Source of the DNA: UBA1941 sp046329555
Lineage (GTDB): Bacteria; Bacteroidota; Bacteroidia; Chitinophagales; LD1
Direction of reading: 5' to 3'
DNA length: 64,000 bases
NCBI GenBank assembly: GCA_046329555.1
Contig: JAXLUK010000001.1
Location: forward strand, 868,001-932,000
Part shown: positions 8,706 through 18,016 of the stretch, in pieces
How the letters are laid out: every line of letters begins with the position of its first letter
How positions within the stretch are numbered: position 1 is the stretch's first letter
Notes under the pieces: generated by a model
What the model saw: the letters and a program-made list of their open reading frames with translations, nothing else
Told to the model about the DNA's origin: nothing
The model's database searches: none
Program-made: the position numbers and the translations under genes

Positions 8706-9494
8706 TTAAGGCAAATCGTTGATGTCAAATTTGAAGTATGGATTTTCGAAGTGAAGGTCTTTGAAGTAAACCAGCTTCCATTGTCCATCCTGATATTCTA
8801 AGGCTGTCATATTTTCCACCCAATCACCGGAATTCATATAAGTAACCTTTCCCTTGTCTGTGGTAATCTCTTTAATTACCGGCAGATGAATGTGGCCATT
8901 CACTACATAATCGTAACCATTGTCTATGGCAATTTCAGCAGCTGCTAATTCATAGTTGCCAAATTTCTTTACACCCCGCTTGGTGGCATCTTTGATGGCT
9001 TTGGTAAAATTTACATGATCCTTTCCTAACAATAACCGTATTACGTTTACCAACTTATTCAGCAAAATCAACAACTCGTAACCCGTATTACCCAATTTAG
9101 CTAACCAGCGGCTGCCGCGCATACTCACATCAAATATATCGCCGTGGAAGAACCAATGGCGTTTCCCATCCAAATCCAGAATCAGCTTATCTTCTAATTG
9201 CAGATTACCCAAATTCATTCCGCTATAGCGGCGTAATAGTTCATCGTGATTTCCGGTAAGGTAATACACCTGAGCGCCCTCACTCATAAACTTAAAAACA
9301 CGTTGCAGCACCTTGTTGTGCGATTTTGGAAAGTAGTACGACCTAAACTGCCAGATATCAATAAAGTCACCATTGATGATGAGGATTTCCGGCTGAATAG
9401 ACTTGAGATACTTGTTCAATTCCTTGGCTCTGCAACCCAGGAAACCGAGGTGCACATCAGATATCACACATACTTTAACCGGCCGCTTAGACAT
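8706..9494 (-). CDS. LpxH-like metallophosphoesterase (UDP-2,3-diacylglucosamine diphosphatase family)
   Basis: Calcineurin-like phosphoesterase, 262 residues. The dinuclear metal motifs occur in order: SDVHLG (Asp13, His15), NGDFID (Asp43), GNHDE near 82, HGDIFD near 117 and NGHIHLP near 198. Together with the LpxH/LpxH2-like length this points to UDP-2,3-diacylglucosamine hydrolysis in lipid A synthesis, though several related phosphatases share the motifs. A perfect TACCTTTG promoter element ends 4 nt before the ATG, so the mRNA is probably nearly leaderless. It converges with the S24 repressor gene (4 bp gap). Confidence 0.82.
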   Translation of the reverse strand: MSKRPVKVCVISDVHLGFLGCRAKELNKYLKSIQPEILIINGDFIDIWQFRSYYFPKSHNKVLQRVFKFMSEGAQVYYLTGNHDELLRRYSGMNLGNLQLEDKLILDLDGKRHWFFHGDIFDVSMRGSRWLAKLGNTGYELLILLNKLVNVIRLLLGKDHVNFTKAIKDATKRGVKKFGNYELAAAEIAIDNGYDYVVNGHIHLPVIKEITTDKGKVTYMNSGDWVENMTALEYQDGQWKLVYFKDLHFENPYFKFDINDLP

Positions 9495-9498
9495 GGTT

Positions 9499-9506
9499 CA
9501 AAGGTA
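9499..9506 (-). promoter_or_regulatory. Promoter -7 element TACCTTTG for the phosphoesterase gene
   Basis: On the minus strand, TACCTTTG exactly matches the Bacteroidota TAnnTTTG element and ends 4 nt before the start codon at 9494. Transcription would begin at or beside the ATG, giving a leaderless or nearly leaderless mRNA. No strong -33 TTG is evident. Confidence 0.5.
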
Positions 9507-9549
9507 GCTTATTTGGTTCATTACCACACGCCGGGGTGTTATGGAATCG

Positions 9550-9984
9550 TTAAGGTTGAGGCCACGTGGGCTCGCCGTTAAGCCATAATCCAGTTTGGCG
9601 ATCTAACAAGGCATGTTGCTCGCCATTAGTCAACCAAAAGTAACGCGCATCCACTTCCTGATTATAGGCCACCGCCTGCATCAGCACCGCATCAGTAATT
9701 GGAATCTGCGGCGCCTTGCATTCTACCAAAATAAGCGGCTGCGCTTGCCTATTGTAAGCTACTACATCAAATCTCCTTTGACGGCCATTTACTTCAATTT
9801 GCTTTTCAACTGCCAACAATGCAGCATTAAAACCCTTTTCTACTAAAAAATGTAACACATGTTGCCGCACCCACTCTTCAGGGGTAAGGGCCACAAACCG
9901 TTTTCTTACTATATCAAAAATCTGTTTCTGCTGATCCACCTCGCGGAAGCGAAATGGATATTGGCTAAAGCGAACTTCGGTCAT
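9550..9984 (-). CDS. HsdR N-terminal-like (HSDR_N_2) nuclease-fold protein
   Basis: 144-residue protein with the stand-alone type I restriction R-subunit N-terminal fold. A PD-(D/E)xK-like core is visible: Asp73 in RRFDVVAY, then Glu88-x-Lys90 in LVECKAP. The preceding helix with TPEEWVRQHVLHFLVE is typical of these short Bacteroidota proteins. There is no helicase, HsdM or HsdS gene nearby, so this is not part of a restriction system here. It is the last gene of the minus-strand run and overlaps the PAP2-like gene by 4 bp. Cellular role unknown. Confidence 0.8.
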   Translation of the reverse strand: MTEVRFSQYPFRFREVDQQKQIFDIVRKRFVALTPEEWVRQHVLHFLVEKGFNAALLAVEKQIEVNGRQRRFDVVAYNRQAQPLILVECKAPQIPITDAVLMQAVAYNQEVDARYFWLTNGEQHALLDRQTGLWLNGEPTWPQP

Positions 9985-10652
9985 GAATCAGCCAGTACCC
10001 GGCTAGGCTTTTCTTCCGTAATCCACAGCGCTGATTCTACAACGAATACTTTATGGCAAGCATAGGCCATAATCATGGCGCAGAACACGTCGGCGCTGTA
10101 ATGCACCCGTTGTATTACCATCATGGTGCCTACCAGCACAATACTGAAACCGATCCAACGGCGCAGCCTGATGTGATTAGTGGTTAAGTAGAAAATTGTG
10201 AGATCAGCGATGTGGCCCGAAAAAAACAGATCATTATAAATCTGTCCCTCATGCGCTACAAAATCACTGAACGGATCAAGCAACGGAATGAAATTGGCTG
10301 GCGGTGCCAGCGGCAACAAAAAGATGCACATGGCACGAATCACAAATACGGCTGTAAAAGATTGAAAAGCGCGGTGCAGCAACCTGGGGAACTGGACAAT
10401 GTAAAGCAGGAAGGCAATGGTTGAGGTATACGTGAAAAAGCCGATGTACAAAGAAAAATCAGCCGGAGGAAACAACGCCTGTACCGGATCATTAATCACC
10501 GCACCTCCGCGGGTGCGATTGATGACCAACCAGTGTATAACAATAAAATACAGGGACAGGCAAAACAAAAAATTAAGCAGGAACGATTGCGCAAACCTTC
10601 TGTCGGCCAGTGCGCCCTGCCATTGGGCCATGATGCGTTGTGCGTAGTTCAT
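9981..10652 (-). CDS. Sphingomyelin-synthase-like PAP2 membrane protein
   Basis: 223 residues with about six hydrophobic segments. It carries the PAP2_C / sphingomyelin-synthase motif order: an Arg-rich helix followed by a proline-rich loop (IRAMCIFLLPLAPP, residues 105-118), SGH at 145-147 (FFSGHIADL) and HYSAD at 184-188, giving a His147/His184/Asp188 triad like that of SMS enzymes. These enzymes move a phospho-head-group from a phospholipid to ceramide or diacylglycerol. Bacteroidota make sphingolipids, so a ceramide head-group transferase is plausible (inference); a simple lipid phosphatase is the alternative. It overlaps genes on both sides by 4 bp. Confidence 0.72.
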   Translation of the reverse strand: MNYAQRIMAQWQGALADRRFAQSFLLNFLFCLSLYFIVIHWLVINRTRGGAVINDPVQALFPPADFSLYIGFFTYTSTIAFLLYIVQFPRLLHRAFQSFTAVFVIRAMCIFLLPLAPPANFIPLLDPFSDFVAHEGQIYNDLFFSGHIADLTIFYLTTNHIRLRRWIGFSIVLVGTMMVIQRVHYSADVFCAMIMAYACHKVFVVESALWITEEKPSRVLADS

Positions 10653-11608
10653 GATTGACTTTTTGATCGAATGGTATGATGATAATAAATCGCTGCATTA
10701 ATCTCATAACCCACCAACAACACAAAGGCGTTTATCTGCAACCAAATCATGATAATCATAATGGTGCCTATAGGACCATACAGCTTTCCGAATTTACTAA
10801 AATGTGAGACATAATATGAAAATCCCAGCGAAGTAATAATCGACAGAATGGTGGTTACTGTAGCGCCAGCCGATATAAAGCGATATTTCTTTTTATGCGC
10901 TGGCGCATAATAGTAGATCAGGGAAATAGAGAAGAAGAACAATAATATAATCGACAGATAGCGGATGAACACAAATAGCATCCGGGTATACATATTCTTT
11001 ATTTGCAGCAATTGTAGCAGCCACTCCAAAAAATCTTCGCCCATTACCACCAGCACCATGGAGAAAATAAACAAAACCGACAATAACACGGAAATGCGCA
11101 GTGCAACTAATCTGGTTTGCAAAGCCGTTCGTTTGAGATAATGATCATAGGTTTTATCGAATGAGGCCATAATAGCTACTACCCCATTAGTCATTAAAAA
11201 AAATGTAAGCAAGAATGAACCAGTAAGCAAACTAGGGCGTTTGCGGCTCACGTCTTCAATTACCGGACCAATGAAGTTCCATAAAAAACGAAACACATCC
11301 GCACTGGGAGAAACGCTTTTTACCAGTCCGCGCAAGTAGGTATTAATATCCTGACTGCTAAACAGCGACAGGAAGTAGGGTATTAAACCGATAATTGATA
11401 AAAGAGCCGGAAACAGCGATAAGAAAAAGGAGAAAGCAATGGATTTAGATCGAATAGCCAGGGAGTTTTTTTTAATCTCTTCCCGGAAGAATTGCAATAC
11501 ATCATACACGGCCACACCGTCTAAACCGGGCAGGGTAAACGTACGCAGCCATTGATCCCATTTTTCCAGATGCGGATTTTCTTTCAGTATCTTTTCCCAC
11601 AGCGTCAT
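10649..11608 (-). CDS. YihY/BrkB-family inner-membrane protein
   Basis: 319 residues, with six hydrophobic helices and the family features SIAFSFFLSLFPALLSIIGLIPYF near the first helix and GPIGTIMIIMIWLQINAFVLLVGYEINA near the end (family pattern YG.....l.lllWly.s..illlGael). Once misnamed ribonuclease BN; the role is unknown but generally envelope-related. A minus-strand TATTTTCA promoter-like box lies just before the ATG at 11608. It starts a coupled set with the PAP2-like and HSDR_N-like genes (4 bp overlaps). Confidence 0.85.
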   Translation of the reverse strand: MTLWEKILKENPHLEKWDQWLRTFTLPGLDGVAVYDVLQFFREEIKKNSLAIRSKSIAFSFFLSLFPALLSIIGLIPYFLSLFSSQDINTYLRGLVKSVSPSADVFRFLWNFIGPVIEDVSRKRPSLLTGSFLLTFFLMTNGVVAIMASFDKTYDHYLKRTALQTRLVALRISVLLSVLFIFSMVLVVMGEDFLEWLLQLLQIKNMYTRMLFVFIRYLSIILLFFFSISLIYYYAPAHKKKYRFISAGATVTTILSIITSLGFSYYVSHFSKFGKLYGPIGTIMIIMIWLQINAFVLLVGYEINAAIYYHHTIRSKSQS

Positions 11609-11659
11609 TGCGGTGAAAATATAAAAAGCCGGAATACCAGTAAAATCAAGCGCTTCGCG

Positions 11660-12673
11660 CTATTTCACGCCCATCTTATTGACCTTATCGCGATACATTT
11701 TGGCCACCCGGTTCTGTTCGTCTAATGTTTTTGAAAAAATAGAATATCCGCTCAAATCCGGATTGGCGCAGAAGTAGAGATAATCATGTGTTTCATAATT
11801 TAACACGGCATCAATTGATTTTTTTCGCGGCGTGCAGATTGGTCCGGGAGGCAATCCTGCATGCAAGTAGGTATTATACCGTGAATCGTAGTTCTTGTGA
11901 TAATTCCAGACCCTGCGTGCCGAAAAATCGCGTAGGGCATATAGCAAGGTGGGGTCAGCCTGCAGCGGCATGCCTATTTTTAATCGATTGAGATAAACAC
12001 CGGCCACGGTAGGCAGTTCCTTATCAAAAATGCACTCTTTCTCTACAATAGAAGCCAGCGTTACAATTTCGTTCTGTTGCAGTCCTAACTTCGCTGCCTT
12101 AGCCATGCGCTCCCCCTGCCAAAACCGGTTGCGGGCAGCTTCCATCTTGTCTAAAAACCCTTCCCAGCCTACATTCCAAAACAACTCATAATTATCTGTC
12201 ACAAACAAACTCAACACCGCATCGGTATCCACCCCCCTTTCATTACAAAATGTAGGGTTCGAAAAATGTTTAAGAACGTCATTGGAATCCAGCTCTAAAG
12301 TTCTTCCTAATAATCCAGCAAATTCTTGTGGGGTACGAATATTATAAATCACCAGTTTCACCGGTGTTTGGTTGCCACTTTTAAGCATATTAACCAACTC
12401 GCGGTTACTCATCGTTCGATTAAACACATAATGACCTGGTTTCACAGCGCGGTCGTATCCGCGCCATTTGGCGATACAGGCGAAAGTGCGGGTACTTTTC
12501 AGCAAGTGTCGCTCCTTCATTAGTTGTAAGACGGTATTAAAATCGGAACCTGTTGGAATATTCAACACCGGACGCGTTGATGATGGCGCCATGTTATTCT
12601 GAAGAAAAACAACATATCCCAAAAATCCGGCAGCCAGAGCCAACAAAACAATAATGAACAGCCCCTTCCTCAT
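11660..12673 (-). CDS. mltG: Endolytic murein transglycosylase MltG
   Basis: 337 residues with an N-terminal membrane anchor (residues 4-23) and a YceG/MltG catalytic domain. The catalytic Glu is Glu211 in TLASIVEKE, followed by the family block VAGVYLNRLKIGMPLQADPTLLYAL (225-249) and the GLPPGPICTP segment near 288. It cleaves nascent glycan strands in the periplasm and may terminate chain elongation. The start overlaps the stop of the DCC gene by 4 bp (ATGA), so the two are co-translated. Confidence 0.93.
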   Translation of the reverse strand: MRKGLFIIVLLALAAGFLGYVVFLQNNMAPSSTRPVLNIPTGSDFNTVLQLMKERHLLKSTRTFACIAKWRGYDRAVKPGHYVFNRTMSNRELVNMLKSGNQTPVKLVIYNIRTPQEFAGLLGRTLELDSNDVLKHFSNPTFCNERGVDTDAVLSLFVTDNYELFWNVGWEGFLDKMEAARNRFWQGERMAKAAKLGLQQNEIVTLASIVEKECIFDKELPTVAGVYLNRLKIGMPLQADPTLLYALRDFSARRVWNYHKNYDSRYNTYLHAGLPPGPICTPRKKSIDAVLNYETHDYLYFCANPDLSGYSIFSKTLDEQNRVAKMYRDKVNKMGVK

Positions 12674-13074
12674 ATCTCCAAATCTAAAAACTTATCGCGC
12701 TCTTCAGGCGAAGGAACACGGCACGATTCCATCTTTCCAAACCATTGATACCGTCGGCTTGCAATAGCATCATATATCGCATCTCGCCATCGCAACGGCA
12801 ACCAGCCGCCAATGCCAAGTAACGAATAAGGAAATCCCAACTTTTCTGCCAATAGCAATACTGCTGCCGACTTTTGAAACGCCTTGCCTTCATGAAGAAC
12901 GATAACGGTATCCATATTCGCAGTATCAATACCACCAGGCTCCAACAACTTTTTTGCAACGGCTGATTGCAACGTTGCAAAGCGAAATTGATTGCCCGAA
13001 TCTCGTGCCAGCAGAAAATTCACCCAACCATTACAAAACTTACAAACGCCATCGAATAGCACAATGATAGCCAT
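12670..13074 (-). CDS. DCC-family thiol-disulfide oxidoreductase (DUF393)
   Basis: 134-residue protein beginning with the diagnostic DGVCKFCNGW motif (Asp9, Cys12-x-x-Cys15), which gives the DCC family its name, and ending with the LPLRWRDAIYDAIASRRYQWFG block. A thioredoxin-like fold with a redox CxxC; substrates in bacteria are not established. It is followed by mltG with a 4 bp overlap and preceded by a T9SS protein gene ending 8 bp upstream. Confidence 0.9.
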   Translation of the reverse strand: MAIIVLFDGVCKFCNGWVNFLLARDSGNQFRFATLQSAVAKKLLEPGGIDTANMDTVIVLHEGKAFQKSAAVLLLAEKLGFPYSLLGIGGWLPLRWRDAIYDAIASRRYQWFGKMESCRVPSPEERDKFLDLEI

Positions 13075-13081
13075 GGTGAAA

Positions 13082-15355
13082 TTACGGGCGTTTCAACAGT
13101 TTATTCTGATAGGAAAGCCCTGTTTGTAAATCAATCAAATGAACGAGATAAACGCCCTCCGATAATGCAGATAAATCTGCCGCTTTATTTTCTAAAGGGG
13201 CATCAAACACCCGCTGTCCCATGATATTAAACAACTGCAACTGGTAAGCGTGTTCATCTTGCACAGCAACATGAACTACTCCTGATACCGGATTAGGATA
13301 AATGGTTATTGAAGGTTTCGATATTTCTGCAACTCCGCTCGTGAATAAATTGGAATGTCGAAAAAGCAAACGAATCATGGGCGAACCCTTCGTTACGATG
13401 GTTGAAGGGCGCCAAACGCCATTGGTAAATACAAATAAATGTTTGGCTGCGCGCTTGCTATTGATATCATATCCCACCTGCAAATTGCGCGTATCTGTTT
13501 GCGACCATCCGAAATAGAACTTTGAAGGAACCGGGAATGGATCTATTCGATACGTAGCCCATCCATTCACGGAATCGATATAGTATGGCTTGCGATTCAG
13601 CGAGGTGTAGATAGCAGAATCTACGAAAGCAGGATCATTCATGCGCAGCGAATCCCATAAATTATAGGTGAACACCAAATCATCCACCTTCACATCAATA
13701 TTGGCAAAGTGAATCTGATAACCCACCAATGTATCGGGTTGATGAAGCAGAAATTCCAGGCCTACTTTCTTGGTATATAAACCTTCCAACCCATACGCCA
13801 TTTCCGCGCTTCCATCATCATAAGCCAGCGTATTCGTCATCACATCGGTATGCGAAACGGTATCGTTTTGAGGTTGCCCGTCGGTTGTACCGAAGTAGAC
13901 TTTTGAAAACAACACCACACTATCCTGATCTAATGAAGGCGTAGCGTAAGAAGCGGAAGGGAATAATTCAATTTTTTGGAATCGCGTACCCAATATGGTA
14001 TTCACCTGACCAAACATGGTAGCTGGCGAAGGATAGCGCTGCTCAGATGAGGCCGTCCAGGTTACGGAGGGTGGATTAGTACCATCCGCCTGCGGATAAT
14101 TCACATTGGCGATCACCGTGCTAACGGTATCAATAATATCGCCTACGCCGGTAAATTGCCAGGCAGGCATCATAGTATAGTTTTTCAGAATAGAAGGCAA
14201 ATCATAACTGAAAGCCAGATCCTGTACCACCGTATCAAAGGCATTTCTGTTGGCAGCCAGTCGTACATAATCAATATGCCAGTGGTCATTATTTCCCGCT
14301 AGCGAAGCATAGTTTTTAAATCTAAACTGAAATCCTTTGTAGAAATAATTTCTGAGCGGAATAATACTGGCCGGAACAGGCACCATCACCTGTTGAAACA
14401 TCGAATTGTAACCACCAGGTGCCACGGTATCCCCGCGCACCGACCAAATCCAATCCCATTTATCAGTATATCCGTTGAAGAATTCCAGCACTAAAGAATC
14501 TTTCTTATTCGGCCAATCGCCCCAGCCCTGTGGCTCGTAGAAGAAACTCAGGTAAACGCTGTCGGCAGCCGACAAACCACTCATATCAATTGGCTTTGAC
14601 GTGAGGTAGTCGGCCACGCCATAATTTATCGGACTGCTATTATTATAGGGTAATCCATATTGATTCAAACCATCTAATGTAGCCACACCAAGTGTTGGTG
14701 GTAAAAGCGGGTAGGTACGATTTACCCAGGCGTAATTGTCCACCCATTTCGCATCGGCGGGAATGCGTGCACGGTATAAAATTCTGGAATACATCAACAC
14801 CGTATCCGGATTAAAATCCCCGGAAACCAAGGTGTCTGTTAAGATAGTTCCATGGATCGTATCGAAAGTATAGCGCGAATATTCGGGATAGACTACCAAG
14901 GTTGTAAATCCACCATCAAAGCAATCGGGACCGGTGCCGGCGTAATAGTGAAAAGTAATTGGCGATTTAGGTGTTGAATCAATTTTTTTATTGATCGTAT
15001 CGTAAAAGAAGGTATAAGATGGTTGCAGGTGGAAACGGCCAGCCAATGTAGGAACGCCACTTACAGAATCGCATGGACCAAAGCTGTAAACAATAGAGTC
15101 GGTTATGGCGTTCGATTCAAATCTATAAGGCCGGAGTGTATTGCGGTTGAATTCATCCAGAAAAGGGAGTGGCAAAGTATCGCTGCTGTAAAGCAAACTG
15201 CCTTCGGCGTAGTAGGCCTTGTGTTGCCGGTGCCGCGCTGGATCAAATTGCCGCAATTGCGGATTTATGGTAAGCGGATAAAGCCGCTCCTGTGCTTTCG
15301 CTTCTCCAACAGTAGCCAGTATCAGCAGCACCAAAAAACGAAGGCAATTTTTCAT
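13082..15355 (-). CDS. Large secreted protein with type IX secretion sorting domain
   Basis: 757 residues: a signal peptide (1-21, ending AKAQ), a long beta-rich body without a recognised catalytic motif, and a C-terminal type A T9SS sorting domain of about 75 residues (ITIYPNPVSG, LFNIMGQRVF, LSEGVYLVHL). It should be exported by Sec, moved across the outer membrane by T9SS and attached or released at the surface. The central region contains MAM/jelly-roll-like stretches (FRFKNYASLAGNNDHWHIDYVRL), suggesting carbohydrate or ligand binding (inference). Overlaps the PASTA gene stop by 4 bp. Confidence 0.85.
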   Translation of the reverse strand: MKNCLRFLVLLILATVGEAKAQERLYPLTINPQLRQFDPARHRQHKAYYAEGSLLYSSDTLPLPFLDEFNRNTLRPYRFESNAITDSIVYSFGPCDSVSGVPTLAGRFHLQPSYTFFYDTINKKIDSTPKSPITFHYYAGTGPDCFDGGFTTLVVYPEYSRYTFDTIHGTILTDTLVSGDFNPDTVLMYSRILYRARIPADAKWVDNYAWVNRTYPLLPPTLGVATLDGLNQYGLPYNNSSPINYGVADYLTSKPIDMSGLSAADSVYLSFFYEPQGWGDWPNKKDSLVLEFFNGYTDKWDWIWSVRGDTVAPGGYNSMFQQVMVPVPASIIPLRNYFYKGFQFRFKNYASLAGNNDHWHIDYVRLAANRNAFDTVVQDLAFSYDLPSILKNYTMMPAWQFTGVGDIIDTVSTVIANVNYPQADGTNPPSVTWTASSEQRYPSPATMFGQVNTILGTRFQKIELFPSASYATPSLDQDSVVLFSKVYFGTTDGQPQNDTVSHTDVMTNTLAYDDGSAEMAYGLEGLYTKKVGLEFLLHQPDTLVGYQIHFANIDVKVDDLVFTYNLWDSLRMNDPAFVDSAIYTSLNRKPYYIDSVNGWATYRIDPFPVPSKFYFGWSQTDTRNLQVGYDINSKRAAKHLFVFTNGVWRPSTIVTKGSPMIRLLFRHSNLFTSGVAEISKPSITIYPNPVSGVVHVAVQDEHAYQLQLFNIMGQRVFDAPLENKAADLSALSEGVYLVHLIDLQTGLSYQNKLLKRP

Positions 15356-16176
15356 GGTTCTTTAGCAGTATCGGGTATCAGATTATACCATTCAGGGTGT
15401 ATTTCAATATCCTCGGGCATTTCACGCGATAAAAACAAATCAACTTCTTCTCCCACTCGTATTTTATGGCCATCGCCATAAGAAGGTTCTTGCTTGTAAA
15501 CGAACGCACGCAAGGTATCGCGTACATCATCGTTCACTACCAATGCGCCAACGGCCAGTTGATATTCTTCTTTAAGCTTCAGCAGCGCTTCTTCGTATCG
15601 CAGGCCAACCAGGTACGGTACGGTAATTTTCTGATTAGCAAGACCATCGCCCAACACTAAGGTGACCATTGTTCCTTTCGGAATTTTTGTTCCGGGCCGA
15701 ACCACTTTGTTGTTGACCAGCACCTCCAAAACCGCATCCTGATGCGGATCAGGGCGATATACCGGCTCTGTTAACTTGAATCCCATGCTTTCCAATTGAA
15801 TCCGGGCGTATTTGTAGGAACTTCTTCCTACCAAGTCCGGAATCTCGGTTAACGGTGCATGACTACTGTTTATTGTAAGATAAATGGTTCTACCTGCCTT
15901 TACTTTGGTTCCAGGTTTTGGATTTTGTTCGATAACAGCCATCGGCGGCTTGTCAGGCATAAACACGGAGTCCATGATTTCCATATCAAGATGCGACTGA
16001 TCCAGCACGTCTTCCGCAGCCGAAGCCACTTTACCTCTTACATCAGGCACCTGAACACTTTGCCCGTGGCGGGTATAAATCCGCAATCCCCAATTCACCA
16101 GCAACAGCAACAAGATCGTGAGCGCCAGTGCCAGCAAGAGGTTATAGGCCAATGCTTTCGTGAAATACTTTTTCAA
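15352..16176 (-). CDS. Membrane-anchored PASTA-domain protein
   Basis: 274 residues. A short cytosolic start and one membrane helix (residues 10-32) are followed by three PASTA domains, roughly at 39-105, 108-177 and 184-255. Each begins with VPDVRG-, IPDLVG- or VPYLVG-type strands and ends in a VxLxxS-type strand. No kinase or transpeptidase domain is attached, which is usual for Bacteroidota PASTA proteins; peptidoglycan binding is expected from the domain. The start is TTG at 16176, 15 nt after a TATTTTCG promoter-like box. It leads the minus-strand run down to 9550. Confidence 0.88.
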   Translation of the reverse strand: MKKYFTKALAYNLLLALALTILLLLLVNWGLRIYTRHGQSVQVPDVRGKVASAAEDVLDQSHLDMEIMDSVFMPDKPPMAVIEQNPKPGTKVKAGRTIYLTINSSHAPLTEIPDLVGRSSYKYARIQLESMGFKLTEPVYRPDPHQDAVLEVLVNNKVVRPGTKIPKGTMVTLVLGDGLANQKITVPYLVGLRYEEALLKLKEEYQLAVGALVVNDDVRDTLRAFVYKQEPSYGDGHKIRVGEEVDLFLSREMPEDIEIHPEWYNLIPDTAKEP

Positions 16177-16303
16177 ACCGCGGTTTAGGGCGAAAATATA
16201 AAAATAAGAGGTGCAGCCGATAGCTGGTGCGACGGATATGCCAACCAGATGAAACTTTTTTCTGCCGATTCCGTATGCGTGTGTAGTAAAAATGGTTCAC
16301 AAT

Positions 16304-16984
16304 ATGATTAAGCAATTAGCACTTTCCGGCGCCGTAGCAACCCTGTTGTTTGGCATAACAAGTTGTAAGAAAGAGGCAACTGCTGTAACGCCTACTTCGC
16401 CGAAAACGCCTTTTGGATTAGTGAAAAGTACAGCCGACATGGATGGTGAAATTGTTACCTATCAGTACGATGATCAATTCCGTTTGAAAGAAAAGCGTTC
16501 CAGCACGTATCGCAACAGTTATAGTTATCCGCCAGGTCAAGTAGTTGTTGATGTTTATGACTCTACCAATTCATTAGCGCGAACCATTCATTACACGCTG
16601 GATGCAAATGGCAGGGCGGTAAGCAGCGATGCCGGCGAAACATTCCATTATGATGGAGATGGTTATTTAATTAAGCAATCCCGGAAAAACGATAAAACCA
16701 TTGAATATGCTATTGAACAGGGTAACCGCAAGGCTATTTTAGAGAATGGTAAGCAGGCACTGTCATTAACTTATTACCAGAATATTGCTGAAATGAGGAA
16801 GACAGGGGAAGAATTCTGCAATGGTCGACCTAATCAAAATCTGGTTCAAACTTCTAATGATGCGGCGCAGATGATTTACCTGAACTACGTTTATCACTAC
16901 GACTTACAGGGTCGCATCGACCGTGTGTCCTGGTCGGGCCCGGGTGGGTACCAAGGCTATCTCATCTACGAATATTTCGATTAA
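16304..16984 (+). CDS. Lipoprotein with YD-repeat-like beta strands
   Basis: About 226 residues, unidentified. Lipoprotein signal with lipobox ITSC (Cys near residue 21), then KKEATAVTPTSPKTP linker. The body has repeating short strands such as YQYDDQFRLKEKRS, YTLDANGRAVSS, FHYDGDGYLIKQS and YHYDLQGRIDRVSW, which resemble single YD/RHS-type repeats, common in small Bacteroidota DUF4595-like lipoproteins. The ATG at 16304 is preferred to one at 16292 because the signal begins with MIK. Single-gene unit on the plus strand between minus-strand runs. Confidence 0.7.
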   Translation: MIKQLALSGAVATLLFGITSCKKEATAVTPTSPKTPFGLVKSTADMDGEIVTYQYDDQFRLKEKRSSTYRNSYSYPPGQVVVDVYDSTNSLARTIHYTLDANGRAVSSDAGETFHYDGDGYLIKQSRKNDKTIEYAIEQGNRKAILENGKQALSLTYYQNIAEMRKTGEEFCNGRPNQNLVQTSNDAAQMIYLNYVYHYDLQGRIDRVSWSGPGGYQGYLIYEYFD

Positions 16985-17001
16985 ACGATTTAGACAGTCG
17001 C

Positions 17002-18009
17002 TTAACTCTTGAGGCGCCGACCTAATTCCTCAAGTTGTTCCTCTGTAAAATCAAGATGCGTTACCATACGCAGTTGTGTTGGCGAGAATACGCTGGCGCG
17101 AATACCTTTATCACCGAGCCTTGCAGCGGCCTCATTACTATGCTCCACTTCCATAACAACAATATTCGTTTCCACTGGAAGTACCTGTTTTACCCAATCC
17201 AAAGGTTCCAGCCAGCGCGCAATGGTTGCAGCACGGCGGTGATCATCTTCCAACCGCTGGATATGATTATCGAGCGCATAGATGCAGGCGGCTGCTAAAA
17301 TACCTACCTGGCGCATACCACCACCCATGGCCTTACGTACCTTGCGAGCGCGTTTCATTAAGGGTGCACTGCCTAACAATACAGATCCCGCCGGAGCGCC
17401 CAATCCCTTAGAAATGCAGACAGAAATAGTGTCGAACATACCTTTCAGGGCAATGGGTTGTTGTTGCAGAAACGTTAGTGCATTGAAGATGCGCGCGCCA
17501 TCCAGATGCAGCGCCAGCCGGTGAGAGCGGCAACAATCAGCCACCTTCCACATCGCATCAATAGAATACACAGCGCCTCCGCCTTTATTCACCGAATTCT
17601 CAATACACACCAATCGTGTAGTGGGGTACCAATCTGTTTCCGGAAGAATACAAGCTTCAATAGCTTCCGGAGTCATAATTCCACGCTGACAAGCCGTAAG
17701 CCGCATACTCACACCTGAGTGAAAAGCCGCGCCTCCATTCTCGTGATTGTAAATATGACAGAGCTGATCCGCAATCACTTCGTCCATAGGTTGGGTATGA
17801 ATTTTCACAGCTACCTGATTGGCCATCGTTCCGCTGGGAAAAAACAAACCCGCTTCCATCCCAAACATCGCAGCGGCCTTTTCTTCTAATGCTTTTACTG
17901 TTGGATCTTCTTCAAAAACATCATCGCCAACTGCTGCACGGCACATGGCTTCTAACATGGCAGGGGTAGGACGGGTTATGGTATCGGAACGCAAATCAAT
18001 AATCATCAC
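17002..18009 (-). CDS. ltaE: Low-specificity L-threonine aldolase
   Basis: PLP-dependent cleavage of L-threonine (or allo-threonine) to glycine and acetaldehyde. 335 residues, fold-type I. The family start DLRSDTITRPT is present, with Asp170 in LHLDGARIFNA contacting the PLP ring nitrogen and the Schiff-base Lys201 in SVCISKGLGAPAGS. GGGMRQVGILAAA at 228-240 matches the conserved family loop. Follows the rhomboid gene by 7 bp on the same strand. Confidence 0.93.
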   Translation of the reverse strand: MMIIDLRSDTITRPTPAMLEAMCRAAVGDDVFEEDPTVKALEEKAAAMFGMEAGLFFPSGTMANQVAVKIHTQPMDEVIADQLCHIYNHENGGAAFHSGVSMRLTACQRGIMTPEAIEACILPETDWYPTTRLVCIENSVNKGGGAVYSIDAMWKVADCCRSHRLALHLDGARIFNALTFLQQQPIALKGMFDTISVCISKGLGAPAGSVLLGSAPLMKRARKVRKAMGGGMRQVGILAAACIYALDNHIQRLEDDHRRAATIARWLEPLDWVKQVLPVETNIVVMEVEHSNEAAARLGDKGIRASVFSPTQLRMVTHLDFTEEQLEELGRRLKS

Positions 18010-18016
18010 CAGAATT

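Noticed and set aside
9550..9984. Type I restriction system
   Set aside because: Only the short N-terminal HsdR-like fold is present; there is no helicase domain, HsdM or HsdS.
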